64,000 bases of DNA from Scytalidium lignicola (lineage: Eukaryota > Ascomycota > Leotiomycetes), in contig NCSJ02000199.1 of assembly GCA_002812745.2 (NCBI GenBank), positions 16,728 to 80,727 of the forward strand, in the 5' to 3' direction. The position numbers and the translations under genes are program-made. Of this stretch, positions 1 to 10,742 are shown piece by piece. The number at the start of each line of letters is the position of its first letter. The first letter of the stretch is position 1. Under the pieces are notes generated by a model, which did not search any database, was not told where the DNA came from, and worked only from the letters and a program-made list of their open reading frames with translations.

Positions 1-315
1 CGAAAATAAGTCAGTTTCAGGACTCGAATGCGATTGGCTGGTTTCGGAAGCTTGTTAGTGCCGGAGCGGGGAAGCAAAGCACGAGCATCCGCCAAACACA
101 AAGCCAGCTTCAAGTACCGGACTGGGTTTTCAAAAGAAAGCAAAGCTCCGAACCAATTTATAAGTATCTCTATGCGCTATTCGCCATTCCCCACATTTCC
201 TCTTCATTCATCATCTGTACTGGTATTCAAAGTGTCCATCCATCTAGAGAATATTGTAATTTATATCTATCTCGGGCTATTCCACACACCACTCGCACCA
301 GTATCTCTAACAATT
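1..315. other. Upstream region of the SDR gene
   Basis: No gene is seen before the start codon at 316. The frame is open upstream of that codon, but the predicted extension is low in similarity to anything expected for an SDR N-terminus, so this stretch is read as promoter and leader. Confidence 0.4.
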
Positions 316-1579
316 ATGGCGCGATCTAGAAAGATCACTCCTCAACGTGCCATCAATTCAAGCATCGGTCTTGCAACCAGCCCCGTCATCACGGGAGCAC
401 TTCTCTATGGCATCCTGTATCAACCTGAAAAGCTCCTATCAATCTTACCCGAGAAGTTGCGCCCATTGGTCACATCTTCACGACTTATCACTGTCTTAAA
501 AGGCCTCCTAGCACTAGGCATTATCGGCAAGGCCAGCAACAAGCTTTCCGACCTGACAGTGAATAATTGGAAGGGCGCCGCAAAATTCATCAAAAGCCAG
601 GAAATAGTATTGATTACTGGAGGCTCTAGCGGCATTGGTGCGGCCATGGCCAAGCAGTTCTCGAAGCATGGGGTAAAAGTCATTATTCTGGACCGCAACC
701 CTCCGACTGATCCTCTCCGTAAGCTCAATTTGTCTTATCATTTTAATTGATTTTAAAAATGACCTAACTAAAGTCACTAAACCAGCCTCCAATGTCTTCT
801 TCTATCGCACAGATGTTACGTCGCCTACTGAGATCGCTACTACAGCCTCAGAGATCCGTAAGACTCACGGCAATCCGACAGTGTTGGTTAACAATGCAGG
901 AGTCGGCTCTGGCGGTAGCATTTTGGATAAGTCGGAAGCGGCGATTAGGAAGATCTTTGAAGTTAACACAATCAGTCACTGGTGGATGGTGAAGGAGTTC
1001 TTGCCAGCTATGATTGAGAAAAACCATGGGCATGTGGTTACAATGGCGTACGTTTTCACACAAACTCCTAATAACCCCCTTTTTTTGCCCGAAGACTGAC
1101 CAAAAGATGGCATATTAGAAGCGCGGCAGCTTACATATCCGTCGCTCAAATGGTGGACTACTCCTGCACCAAATCATCAGCGCTGGCCTTCCACGAGGGA
1201 CTCGCAGCCGAATTAAAGAGCGTTTTCAAGGCTGACCAAGTGAAGACAACGTAAGTTTCAAACTATCATCCTGTCAACTTTCAGGTTCTCCAACTNAAAA
1301 AAAAATAGCATTCTGACGCCAATGTGGATTAATACTCCCTTAATTTCCGAAATATCCTCCAACCCCAAATTCAAAGAACCCATCATGGAGGTTACGCCCG
1401 TGGCAGAGAAGATCGTAGAGCACATCATGAACGGAAAAAGCGGCCATCTGGCCATGCCAAGTACTGTCAACCAGGTTAGCAGTATTCGCGGCTGGCCGAG
1501 CTGGTTGCAGTACGGACTCCGAAACATCTACGGAGCAAAGAGTGAAGCCTTCGGATTCTTTGGAAAAGGAACCTACTAA
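316..1579 (+). CDS. Short-chain dehydrogenase/reductase (SDR), retinol-dehydrogenase-10/17beta-HSD11-like
   Basis: Predicted NAD(P)-dependent oxidoreductase of 355 residues from four exons: 316-718, 786-1047, 1119-1250 and 1309-1579. The introns are 67, 71 and 58 nt. A hydrophobic N-terminal stretch of about 75 residues precedes the Rossmann fold and suggests membrane or lipid-droplet anchoring. The cofactor motif TGGSSGIG, the NNAG motif and the active-site YSCTK (Tyr-x-x-x-Lys) are all visible, so the enzyme looks intact. The ATG at 316 is preferred to the in-frame ATG at 28 because the added residues do not look like a protein N-terminus. Membrane-linked SDRs of this type act on lipidic alcohols or ketones; the true substrate cannot be read from the sequence. 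An N at 1296 lies inside intron 3. The gene converges on the large minus-strand gene that ends at 2111. Confidence 0.9.
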
Positions 1580-2110
1580 GGCTAGGGATCTCTTTTGACT
1601 TGAAAAATATATACACCCAGTGAGCTGGAAATGTATAATAAATATGGGGATCTCGTTTTGAGTTGTTGTAATTATCTCTGATTCTTTGTAAGCGCTTTTG
1701 GAATTTTATTTTGGATTGGATTTAGGATCACGGGTCTGGAAGGGGGGGATTACGAAAATAAGGTAGCTAGCAGAGTTAGTTTTGTATTTCTATCTCTGCN
1801 TTTTTTGCGAGTTGACACTCNAAAAAGTTAAAAAAATCGATATAAATAGAGTTCCTTGTATCTTTTCACCTCTTATGAACTAATTATTACTCAAGCCACT
1901 ATTACACTTTGCACTGTAGGAGCGCATGAACGTGAGAGTGAATATTATCCACTAAGGGGTTTAATTTTCTATATAATAAGGGCTATTGAAAATACATTCA
2001 TAGCCTAACCTAACCTAACACTGATACATTTGCGATGTGCAATACCTCTTTAAGTAAGAGTTGTAAGAAAGAACGAAGGAAATATTGGGCTTTTAAAAGA
2101 CAGAGAGTGC
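1580..2110. other. Convergent 3' intergenic region
   Basis: AT-rich spacer between two convergent genes; it must hold both 3' ends. It contains two N bases (1800 and 1821), each next to a T or A run, and three CCTAA units near 2007-2022. No coding sequence is seen. Confidence 0.5.
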
Positions 2111-3338
2111 TTAGCGTTGAGCAGCCGCGAGATTTGAAGTTGTAGTGAGCCAGTCCCTTGATGTGATAGACTCTGGAGTTTGTCTGAAGAGTTCTGTAGA
2201 AGTAAGGACAGGGAGCATGGGAGAGTGTTCGGGTCTCGCTCGTCGGGGTATCTCATGACCGCTGAAATAAGAGTCATTAGTCTCCACCTTAGTTGTACCT
2301 TCTCTGGACCACAGAGACGAAGCACTAGTGCTGGATGCTGACGATGGAGAAGGAGGAGTCCATGTTTTAGCTAAGAACTGAGGTTGAGAGCCCATGGGCT
2401 TGGAAGTCACCGCCAACCAGTTCTTAGATTCTGTTTTAGGCGCTAGATTGAATAGTGTGGTGGGGGCAAGGGGGAGGACTTCAAGTGATTCTTGAATCCT
2501 TGCTCGCCTTGTCATCTCATGTCCTTCAAAATCTGCAACGCTCTCCTTTGACATCGACCGCTTAGACCACAAAAAAGAACCATTCTCCTGAGCACTGTCA
2601 GCTGTTGGTAGAGGAGACCACATCATCGCAGGAGAGAGCTGGCGCCGGTGAGAAGTTGCGATAAGCCAATTCTTAGGTACACTGGATGTTTGCGACGGCT
2701 TGAACAGCTCAGCTGAGACAATAGATACTTCAATTGATCCTTGAGTCCGTGCTCGCCTTATGGTCTCATGTCCCGCAAAGTCTGCATGATTGTCCTTTTG
2801 CTCAGTTGATGAAGATGTAGACCACAAAAATGAAGCATCAGCTTTGGAAGTCTCAGTTGGAGAAGAAGGTGACCATGTCTTTACAGGAGCGTGTTGGCGC
2901 TGAGAAGTCACCATCAACCAATTCTTAGATTCAGATTGTGGCGTTGGCTTGAATAACTCCTTAGAGAAAGTGGGCTCAAGAATTGACGATTGTTGAGTTC
3001 TGGCTCTCCTTGCTATCTCATGTCCTTCAAAATCTGCGTAGCTGTCCTTTGGTTTAGTTGATACCACTCTAGACCACAATAGAGAAACTTCAGAAGCCTT
3101 AGTTACTGGATAAGTGGGAGTCCATATGTTTGCTGGTGAGGACTGACGCTGAGAAGTCGAGGCCAGCCAGTTCTTTGACGTAGCAGACTTCGCAGTTGGG
3201 ATGAAGAGTGATGCAGAGATTAAGGCTGGTAGAACAGACGGTGATCGAGTCCTTACTTTTCGGACAATCTGGTGACCCCGGAAATCCACATCACCAGTCT
3301 CTTGCTTGGTGGACGGCTGTTTAGACCACAAGAGCGAG
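2111..3338 (-). repeat. Five tandem protein repeats of about 82 residues inside the 7TM gene
   Basis: The last exon encodes five head-to-tail modules. Each starts with [ST][SFL]LWS, continues with a DFxGHEIxRRAR block, then an LFxP block, a KNWLxxTS block and a final W[TS]PxxP. Three tryptophans recur at fixed places in most units (LWS, NWL, WTP). The fourth copy is slightly shorter at its front and the fifth lacks the WTP end. Scattered LW[ST] motifs upstream suggest older decayed copies. The DNA copies have diverged, so the repeats are old and held by selection on protein sequence. Confidence 0.85.
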
Positions 3339-6300
3339 GAAGTGGCACCAAACGCGCCCCTTCCTAGATTATCCAGACTCCAAAGCTTGATCTCTTTTGA
3401 CTGAGCCCTACTCCAAACAACATGTCCTATGGCAGCAGGGTGAACCTCAACCGCATCCGAAACAAGTGCTTCAGTGAAAAACACGGGATGGCACACAGAA
3501 GAATCATACCGACTCTCTTCTTTCTTAGAAGAAATCGCACCTCCAGATTCCCACAGATCATTCGAATCGAAAACTCTTGACTCTCTGAGTGCCGGCAAAG
3601 TTGAAATTGAAGGTTTACGAGTAGGCGCCTTCGCTGAATGATCCACATCTGCAGCCTTGGCACCCTTCTTCCGGTCTAACCAAGAAGGCATCTTCTTTGC
3701 TGCTGCAGAGCTAATTGAACTCCATAATGAAGAAGCCTTAGTGCTTGTTGACGTTATAGAGGATGCATCGGATGCATCGATTTCAGAGATTGGTGATGTG
3801 CGGCCCGAGGATGAGGGAGAGTATATTGAGGGGCTGCTAGGCCTGACTGAAGATTCTGAGACCCAATCTCTTTCGGCAGGTAAAGTCAAGGGTCCGTCCC
3901 AGAGGGTAGTTGAGGTCAGACTCGGCAATGGAGCGGAGATCGAGTGAGGTTTACGGTTGATGTTGAGTGCGGCTGGCGAGAGAGCCGTATATCGGTAATC
4001 ATCTCTCTTCACAGCTGGGTTAAAGAGGCCAGTCTCAGCATTAGTTGAAGATCTGACAATCGGTGTCCATAATAACGACATTGATGGCAATCGTGGAGAC
4101 TTAATAGGAGCAAGAGGCTGAATGGGCAACTTCATTTCGTATGTTTTTGGCTGGAGGACTTCATCGTCCTGCTCTTCCTCCTTTCCAGACTCGTAATCAC
4201 TCTCATCATCATAATCCTCAATGATATTTACGGCTTTCCCCGAGAATATCAGGCTATTCCTACTTGGAAGTTCAGTAGTCTTCAATAGGCTCGCAATTTC
4301 CCAAAGCGTGGTCTCATCAAAATCATCTTCACTTTCAGAGGCTGCGTACTGATCGAGTTCCGCATCTTCCTCGTCGTAGTCATCAAAGAATGAAGATGAA
4401 TATTCTGTTTCATCTTCGGGTTCTAGCTCTTTAGACCTAGCGTTAAGTCTAGATGCTATATCCATTGGTACTGCCTGTGCGGCAATAGGAGGGAGAGCTA
4501 GGTTGACAGGTGGTTGATAGACCACTGAGTCGGAGGTCTCACCCCAAGGGAATTGGAAGATTCCGAGGGTATCTCTGTTGTTGGGAAGTGGTACTGGGCT
4601 TTCGACTAATATACTGTTAGCTATTTCAGTAATCCAATATTTAAGAACCCAATAATTACTAACCAATATCAGGAAGTATCGTGACACGTCTAGACCTGCG
4701 AGGCGGTCTGTGGGTGACTGGACGAGTCACGATACTCTTAGGTCTTGAAGGCTTTGAACCCCAAAGACCAACCAAAGGACGTTTATTTACTGATGAAGGT
4801 TTTACCCAGAGAGAAAAACTTGTAAGGGGTTGTAGCTCATCACCTTTATCTAGTCTTCGATGGAAGGTTTTCGGTTGGGGTATAAAAGAAACGCGCTTTG
4901 CAGTCACGCTTTGTGATGGTGTCCATAGCAGGCCCTTAGCGTACACTTGAGGAGCCACAGTTTGCTGCCACAAAGTGGGTTGGCTGACCTTTGCTGCTGT
5001 CTTTAGGAATTGTGGCTCTTTGTGTTCTACCTCCGTCTCAAAGTCCGTCTCATTATCACCGTCTTCTGAGTGTTCACTATCTGGCGGTGTAGGACTTCCA
5101 AGGGCCATATGCGCCTCTACCCTGTTCATCATTAAAAATTTCAGGTCCCGTTTAGTCAACAAAGTGTTTGTATTCTCGGAATACTCAGTCTGAGCTTCTG
5201 CAAGACGTTGCTGCCATGTGCTAGCTCTCGAGTTATTAGAACCTTGAGATGACTGCTTGCTGACAGATTCCTGGCTACTGGTACTAAGACGACGTGCCAA
5301 ACCGTTTCTAATACGTTCACGGCGGGAGACGACACGAGGAGGGGTTCTGGTGCTTGACTTTGATCGCTGAGAACCTCGAGTCGAACTTGGAGATGAGGAA
5401 TTAGATCGGTTAGGGGGCATGGAGGCGACGGGAGTATATGTGGTTGCTACAGTGGAGGTCGAGTCTCGATCTAGATTGCAGTGAAGCTGCTGCCATTGGC
5501 TTTCCTGTTGACCTACTTCTTTTTCCAGGTTTTCCAACAATCGTAATCGATCTGCGACAGTGACATTACTGTAGCGGGAATTCTTTGAATCAATTTCAGG
5601 CATATGTCTTATCATTGAGCCTACCGAGATTCGATCAGTTGTTTCAAAATGCTTCAACTGGGTTTCGATTTCTTGTCGAGCTTGCTCAGGAGACTCCAGT
5701 GGTGGAGAAGGCTCTGCCTGGCGGACCACAACGGTGGCTTGTCTAGTGTACGTCGTCGACTTTAGGAGTAACGGTGTTGGAGGTGGCATTTTGCGGGACT
5801 TCCTCTCTCTTCTTCGTTCAGAGAACGTGGGGACTTCATCGCCAACACGGAAATAACCACCTCGTGCATCACGAATGGGGAGTTTTGTACCCACTGGAAG
5901 GGCTTGACTTGCATCAGGCATGGAAGATTTCCAAGGGTTGCTAGTCTCACTTGCAACAGGCATTGGAGCGTCACTCGTGTCCAACATGACTGTCATATAG
6001 CCCTCGACACTCTTCGTCTCACTCGTTGAAGGAGAAGGAGGCTTTTGCCGATTAACTTGTGCATTGCTCTTATCTCGTGCACGAATGAAAGTTTCTCGAG
6101 CAGTCTGAGTTGCCTTAGATATATCAAAAGGAGGCACAGCAGAATGTACAGAGCCCCAATTGGTCATGGATTCAGGAGGACTCATATCACTGGAAGCTGC
6201 ATCCGTGAAGGCAGATTTTCGCATGTCATATTGCGTTTGGCGTGCTCTAGCTGACTTCCGAGCGCTCAAATCTCGTGCTGTGTTTTTTGACATCCTTGGA

Positions 6301-8884
6301 AGAGAAGTGTCGACTACGTCATCCACGACAGATCGATAGGTTGTAGTGCTGAAATGAGAAATTTCTGGCTCTTTAAGCTTGGATACTTCTGATTTTGTAA
6401 CTTCGGAAAATGTTTGTGGGTCGAAAGAGGCAATTGTCGATCTCTTGGAGGATCGATGGCTTCTCCTCTCGTCATCATTGACAGGTAGGTTAGCTCCCTT
6501 TTCAAACGATAAGAAAGGCGATGAAATCCGTGGTATAGATGGCACGGAAGATCTCCGCTTGTGCACATAAGCTGTTCCTGGAGGAGCTGGGAAGAGTAAC
6601 TGCATTTTCTCATCGAATGTCATGCTCTTTGTATTATTGGGTAAGAGACGTTTCAGTTCAGAAGCGCTAGTGGGTGGACGAGGAAGTTCTGGCAACTGTG
6701 AAGGACTGCCAGGATAGGATGAGAAGACTGATTTTCGTGACATAGCGTGGCCACTTGACTTAGAGCGCCTATGAATTGGAGATCCATCCGCTGGGAAAAT
6801 AATACGTTCTGTTTCAGTATGCCGCCTCACCGGCCTTGGTCTGTGGATGACTGAAGTGGAAGACTTGAAGCCATTCGACTGTTGTTCCTCAGGTATTCTT
6901 CCCGATTTCCCGTATTTCACAGAAGCGCCTCTCTGAGTGGTTCCATTCGAGAGATTCTTAACCATTTCAGGGTTATTATAGACCAAATCATGCACAGGCA
7001 TAACTACCGATTCTCTTACCAGCGGTGTTTCCCAAGCCATCGATATCATCTGGGATCTAGGATTCGCAGGGAGCCCAAAGTTGAACCTCTTTTGTTTATT
7101 CAGACTGCCCAGTTGTGGATTAAAAGCAGTAAGGTTTCTTGGAGAACGACGACGAATATCTTCGCCTCCAGGTGACAGAGAAGCAGAAGTTGAGCTACCA
7201 TTCGGAACAGCAAGCTGTGAAGAAACAGAAGGACTAGAAATTGTAGCAGTTAAATCTCTGGTGTAAACAGGAGCTTCTTTTCTCCTAATGCTAATGCTTC
7301 GCTTTAGTGCTTCTTCGGGTGTCATTGCTGGTGGAGCTGGAGCAGGTCTAGAAGCTACAAGGCTAGTTCTCGTTCTAGCTGCCTCACGACGCTCACGTTC
7401 CATTGTAGCTGCGGTGTCCAGATCGACGGTATGGATCTTAGTGAATGGAGCAGCGGACCTGTCCTGGTCAACCGTGACCGGGTGTGAAATTCCAAGACCC
7501 CTGACTGTGCTCTTCTTTGGAGTTTTTGACCAACCGAAGCGTGATTTTTTATCCTGGGTTTGACCAAGCGAGGATGTGACTGGCACGCTTCTAGATACGC
7601 CAGTGTGAGCAGGACTAAGCATTGAAACATTGCCAGTCAGATTTCTAGGGTCAGTGGTAGGTGCAGCTAGAGGGAAAATGCCACTTGAGGCTCGCCGTCC
7701 TGACATATAATTGGGCGTCAGATAGTTTTGTCGATCTTCCTCAGCACCTCGACTCTTTACATTGTCATACTTCGAAAATCTTTTACCATGGTTACTTTGG
7801 AGCGCCGGCATAGGTGATTCGCCGGGTGTCAACGAAGGGTTGACAACGTATAAAGTGCCGCTACCTGTGTAACGGTGACCTGTTGTTGGAGTGCCGCTGC
7901 CAGCAATCTCTCGACCTCGTGGCGATGGTGTAACGAATGGGGACCGCGCCTCAGGGATAATACTTTGTCCATCTTTCAAGGATAATACGGCTTCTGAGCA
8001 GGATATGAGAACAACTAGAGATAATTTAGTAGAAAACTTAAAAGAAAAGAAATATCTCTTACCAACGAGCAGGAGAAGGCCAATGGCTGGTATGGTAGTT
8101 CTGAATAACAGGATGATAGAATGGACACCAAGTACCATTGGGATACTGGTCTGTGGAACTTTATTAGCATACCCTTAAATAATCCGAAATGCTATTCGGG
8201 GATTGCAAACATACCCCCATCCACACGGTCAATCCCATGACACTTAAAAGTAGGCCCCAACTTCCTGACTCCTTGTCGCTCGAAGGATCCTTTCGCAAGC
8301 TTTGATAAAGTGCGCGAACTAATAAACCACCGAGAATAACGGCATCAAGACCGATGGTGACAATAGATATTGGCAAAACCGATGTACGTGCCACACATGT
8401 TGGCGCAAACTGCGGTCTTGTGAATGCTACAAAGATGATTCCAGCAACAAAACGAAGGGCAACGACCGCCTGGAGGCCTAGATGCGATATCCAAGAGCTC
8501 ATCGTGAACTCTTTCGTCCCTTTTCCCACCGCCCACAAGAGAACCTGTTCCACTGCTACTCGCGCAAGTTGATCGGACAGTGTTGAAAAGACCAGGAAGA
8601 CCTGGCAGGTAGTCGTAACAGTCGGCAATAGGAGATTCACGAACTCGAAGACCGACCAAAACATAGCGGCGACCAGGAAAACCACGAGGACCAGCCTCGG
8701 GCCGTCCTTGAAGACAATCCCTCCATATCGCCCAAAGTTCAAAAATAATGATCCCAACACTGCAGTTAATAGAATGCCACTAGGTGTATTGTCAGCCGTC
8801 ACATACAAAGAGGGATGGAATTCTGTATAATACTGACAAGAAGAAGGCGGCCAGCAAGGTTTGGACCGCATCTGAGATGGCCAT
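2111..8884 (-). CDS. Very large multi-pass (about 7TM) protein with long low-complexity tail and C-terminal tandem repeats
   Basis: Not recognised as a characterised family. Splicing joins frames that look like three separate ORFs into one protein of 2185 residues. Exons on the minus strand are 8884-8838, 8779-8215, 8150-8063, 8014-4660 and 4613-2111; the introns are 58, 64, 48 and 46 nt, and the exons sum to 2186 codons. The start MAISDAVQTLL at 8884 leads straight into the first membrane helix. About seven hydrophobic spans lie within residues 6-240. A Ser/Pro/Arg-rich tail of about 1900 residues follows, with a likely coiled coil near residues 1000-1080, an acidic patch near 1416-1455 and five repeats from about 1777 to the end. 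The last intron uses donor GTAATT; the nearby GTTAGT donor would bring in a stop. The overall shape suggests a membrane sensor or scaffold, but that is inference. Alternatively it is two genes, which the hydrophobic seventh span encoded downstream of intron 2 argues against. Confidence 0.8.
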
Positions 8885-10742
8885 CGCGGCACCGCCGCTT
8901 AAGAAGGTAAAGGGTAAAAAAGAAATATGGAAATAGAACCCAGTCAATGGGGATAAAAGAATGAAATTAAAGAATGTAAAATATTAGATCCTACACAATC
9001 CCATCATGAGGCGAGCAGTTCAACACGTGTTCGTGATCACCGTCTACTACTATTACGACGGCGACGACAACAACAATGAGAGATTGCTGGGGGAGAGGGA
9101 GAGAAGGGAAGAGGGAAAGGGTATCATAGACGAGGATGAGGACGAAATGGGAGATGAACCTGAGGCGAAAGTGACAGGAAGTGAACGAGTACCAACCAAG
9201 CGTGTTGTGCAGGGCAAGAGAGTCTGCCGGGTCCGTAAGGACGATCTTTTTGCTTCACCAACCTACCCCGAAATAGACATCGGAGCTCGAATACAGACTC
9301 GATCTCTTCTAACCTTGAAGCCTGTAACAAGATCTCAGACGTCGGGGTCGCCCAGTCTCGAGGAGAAAGCCCCTTTGTGGCTGCTCGGCGGCGATTCAAT
9401 TGGATGAGAGGTCACATGTGGGGCTGGTTAAGGTTCTGTGCACCGCCCGTGGCCCCCGCGCGCCCTGCCAAGCCTCGTTTCGCTTGAAACTGCTTGTGTT
9501 TCGGCGAAGTCTGGACCAGACGAAAGGAGAGATCGTGAGGGCAGTTTCAAAATCAGCCCGGAAGTAAAGTACGACGTAAATAGGGTACTACGGAGTTAAC
9601 TGGTTTCTCCAGTTTGACAGCAAAGCAGGAGTCATGTGCCCAAAACAAAATTGTTTCGCTGACATGTTTTCTTGGATATTGGATATATCATATGCTTAGC
9701 TCTGGTCGTCTTGGGCTGAGTTGGATTGGGCATGCATCTTGCACGTGATATTTAGGTTAAACACTTTTTCCAGTTCCGAGATTTCGGCACGTGCAATGCA
9801 ACCTTGAGGCAGCAGCAACGTCAGAGCACGTGAGACTTACTCCATCTGGGAAAGGCAGTGGATAGCAGTCAGTCATTGTCATTTCACTCGTCTTGTTGTC
9901 CTCAGAAGGCACGGAGTATTGTTTTTCTGCTGCGCCTACCAAGTGACTCAACAAACAGCCCATTCAACCTTCCACTCTTGGGGGTCGTCAGGATCGGTTA
10001 ACACTCAACAGCCATCACAGGTCTAGAGTCAAACAGCCCCCCAAATAAATCGACTTGGTAACACGTGAAGACAGACGATGGAGGGGTCTTGGGTAATTAA
10101 GAATTTATGGAGAAAATCTGATAAGGAGAGAGCAGTCCATCCACGGAGGTACTCCCGTACCAGTAAGTAGGGTCGAAACGTCGTTTGCGTCTCCATATCC
10201 ATACTTGGATCGGTCCCTGATTCAGAAAGCGCTGGGAATTCAACGAGTTGTAGCGGTCAATGCTCGTCCTACCGTCGAGAGCGGCGAGTATATATATTCC
10301 CGACACGCCATTACCTAGAAAATCAATAAACCCGAGGAATTTGTTGCGGATCTCTGAACTTCAACACTCGACAACCTTCAGTCAGCGAAAAGCTAGCACG
10401 TGACTTACCGCCCTGTCCAGGATTCGCAGCGTCACGCAACTCGTCAGTCCACGAAAGCTGGAAATGACACGATCCAAGCCGCATCGGGCCTAGTGTCGCA
10501 TCTCGCTGTAATCGCGATCGTACGATTTCGGTGGTGGAGGAAGCAGAAGTCACATCATCCGCACCGCAACGACCATCCTCAATGCTGCCGCTGGCCCAAC
10601 GAGACCGCACCTTGGACCCTTCTCATGTGTTTTTGCTGCAATCCGTGCCCCTGTCCAAGAAATGCTTCTGCTCTGAGCACCGAGCCCCCAGATCTGTCGA
10701 TTCCTAATTTTCGCAGCATTTTAACCTGCTGAACCACCCATC
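8885..10742. other. Long divergent promoter region between the 7TM gene and the SREBP gene
   Basis: About 1.86 kb shared by two divergent genes. It contains six CACGTG boxes, five of them in the half next to the SREBP gene. The open frame at 9006-9407 is Asp/Glu/Arg-rich low-complexity sequence with no recognisable domain and is not called a gene. Confidence 0.5.
9742..10402. promoter_or_regulatory. Cluster of five CACGTG E-boxes upstream of the SREBP-like gene
   Basis: CACGTG occurs at 9742-9747, 9788-9793, 9827-9832, 10062-10067 and 10397-10402. Four of the five read TCACGTG on one strand. One site per about 4 kb is expected by chance, so five in 661 bp is a real excess. bHLH proteins bind E-boxes, and SREBPs bind both E-boxes and SREs; autoregulation of the downstream gene is the simplest inference. 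Confidence 0.6.

Noticed and set aside
28..315. Possible N-terminal extension of the SDR protein from an ATG at 28
   Set aside because: The added residues look like translated leader; the SDR-type hydrophobic N-terminus begins at the ATG at 316.
2007..2022. Three CCTAA units as a telomere trace
   Set aside because: Too short, wrong unit for fungal TTAGGG telomeres, and inside a normal 3' intergenic region.
3657..3947. Plus-strand ORFs lying inside the 7TM gene
   Set aside because: Antisense shadows of the repeat-bearing exon with no independent support.
8838..8892. GTG at 8892 as start of the membrane protein
   Set aside because: Fungal nuclear genes start with ATG; the ATG at 8884 plus a 58-nt intron gives a better membrane N-terminus.
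9006..9407. Plus-strand open frame of 133 codons upstream of the 7TM gene
   Set aside because: Low-complexity Asp/Glu/Arg-rich start, no domain, overlapped by another open frame on the opposite strand, and located in a divergent promoter.
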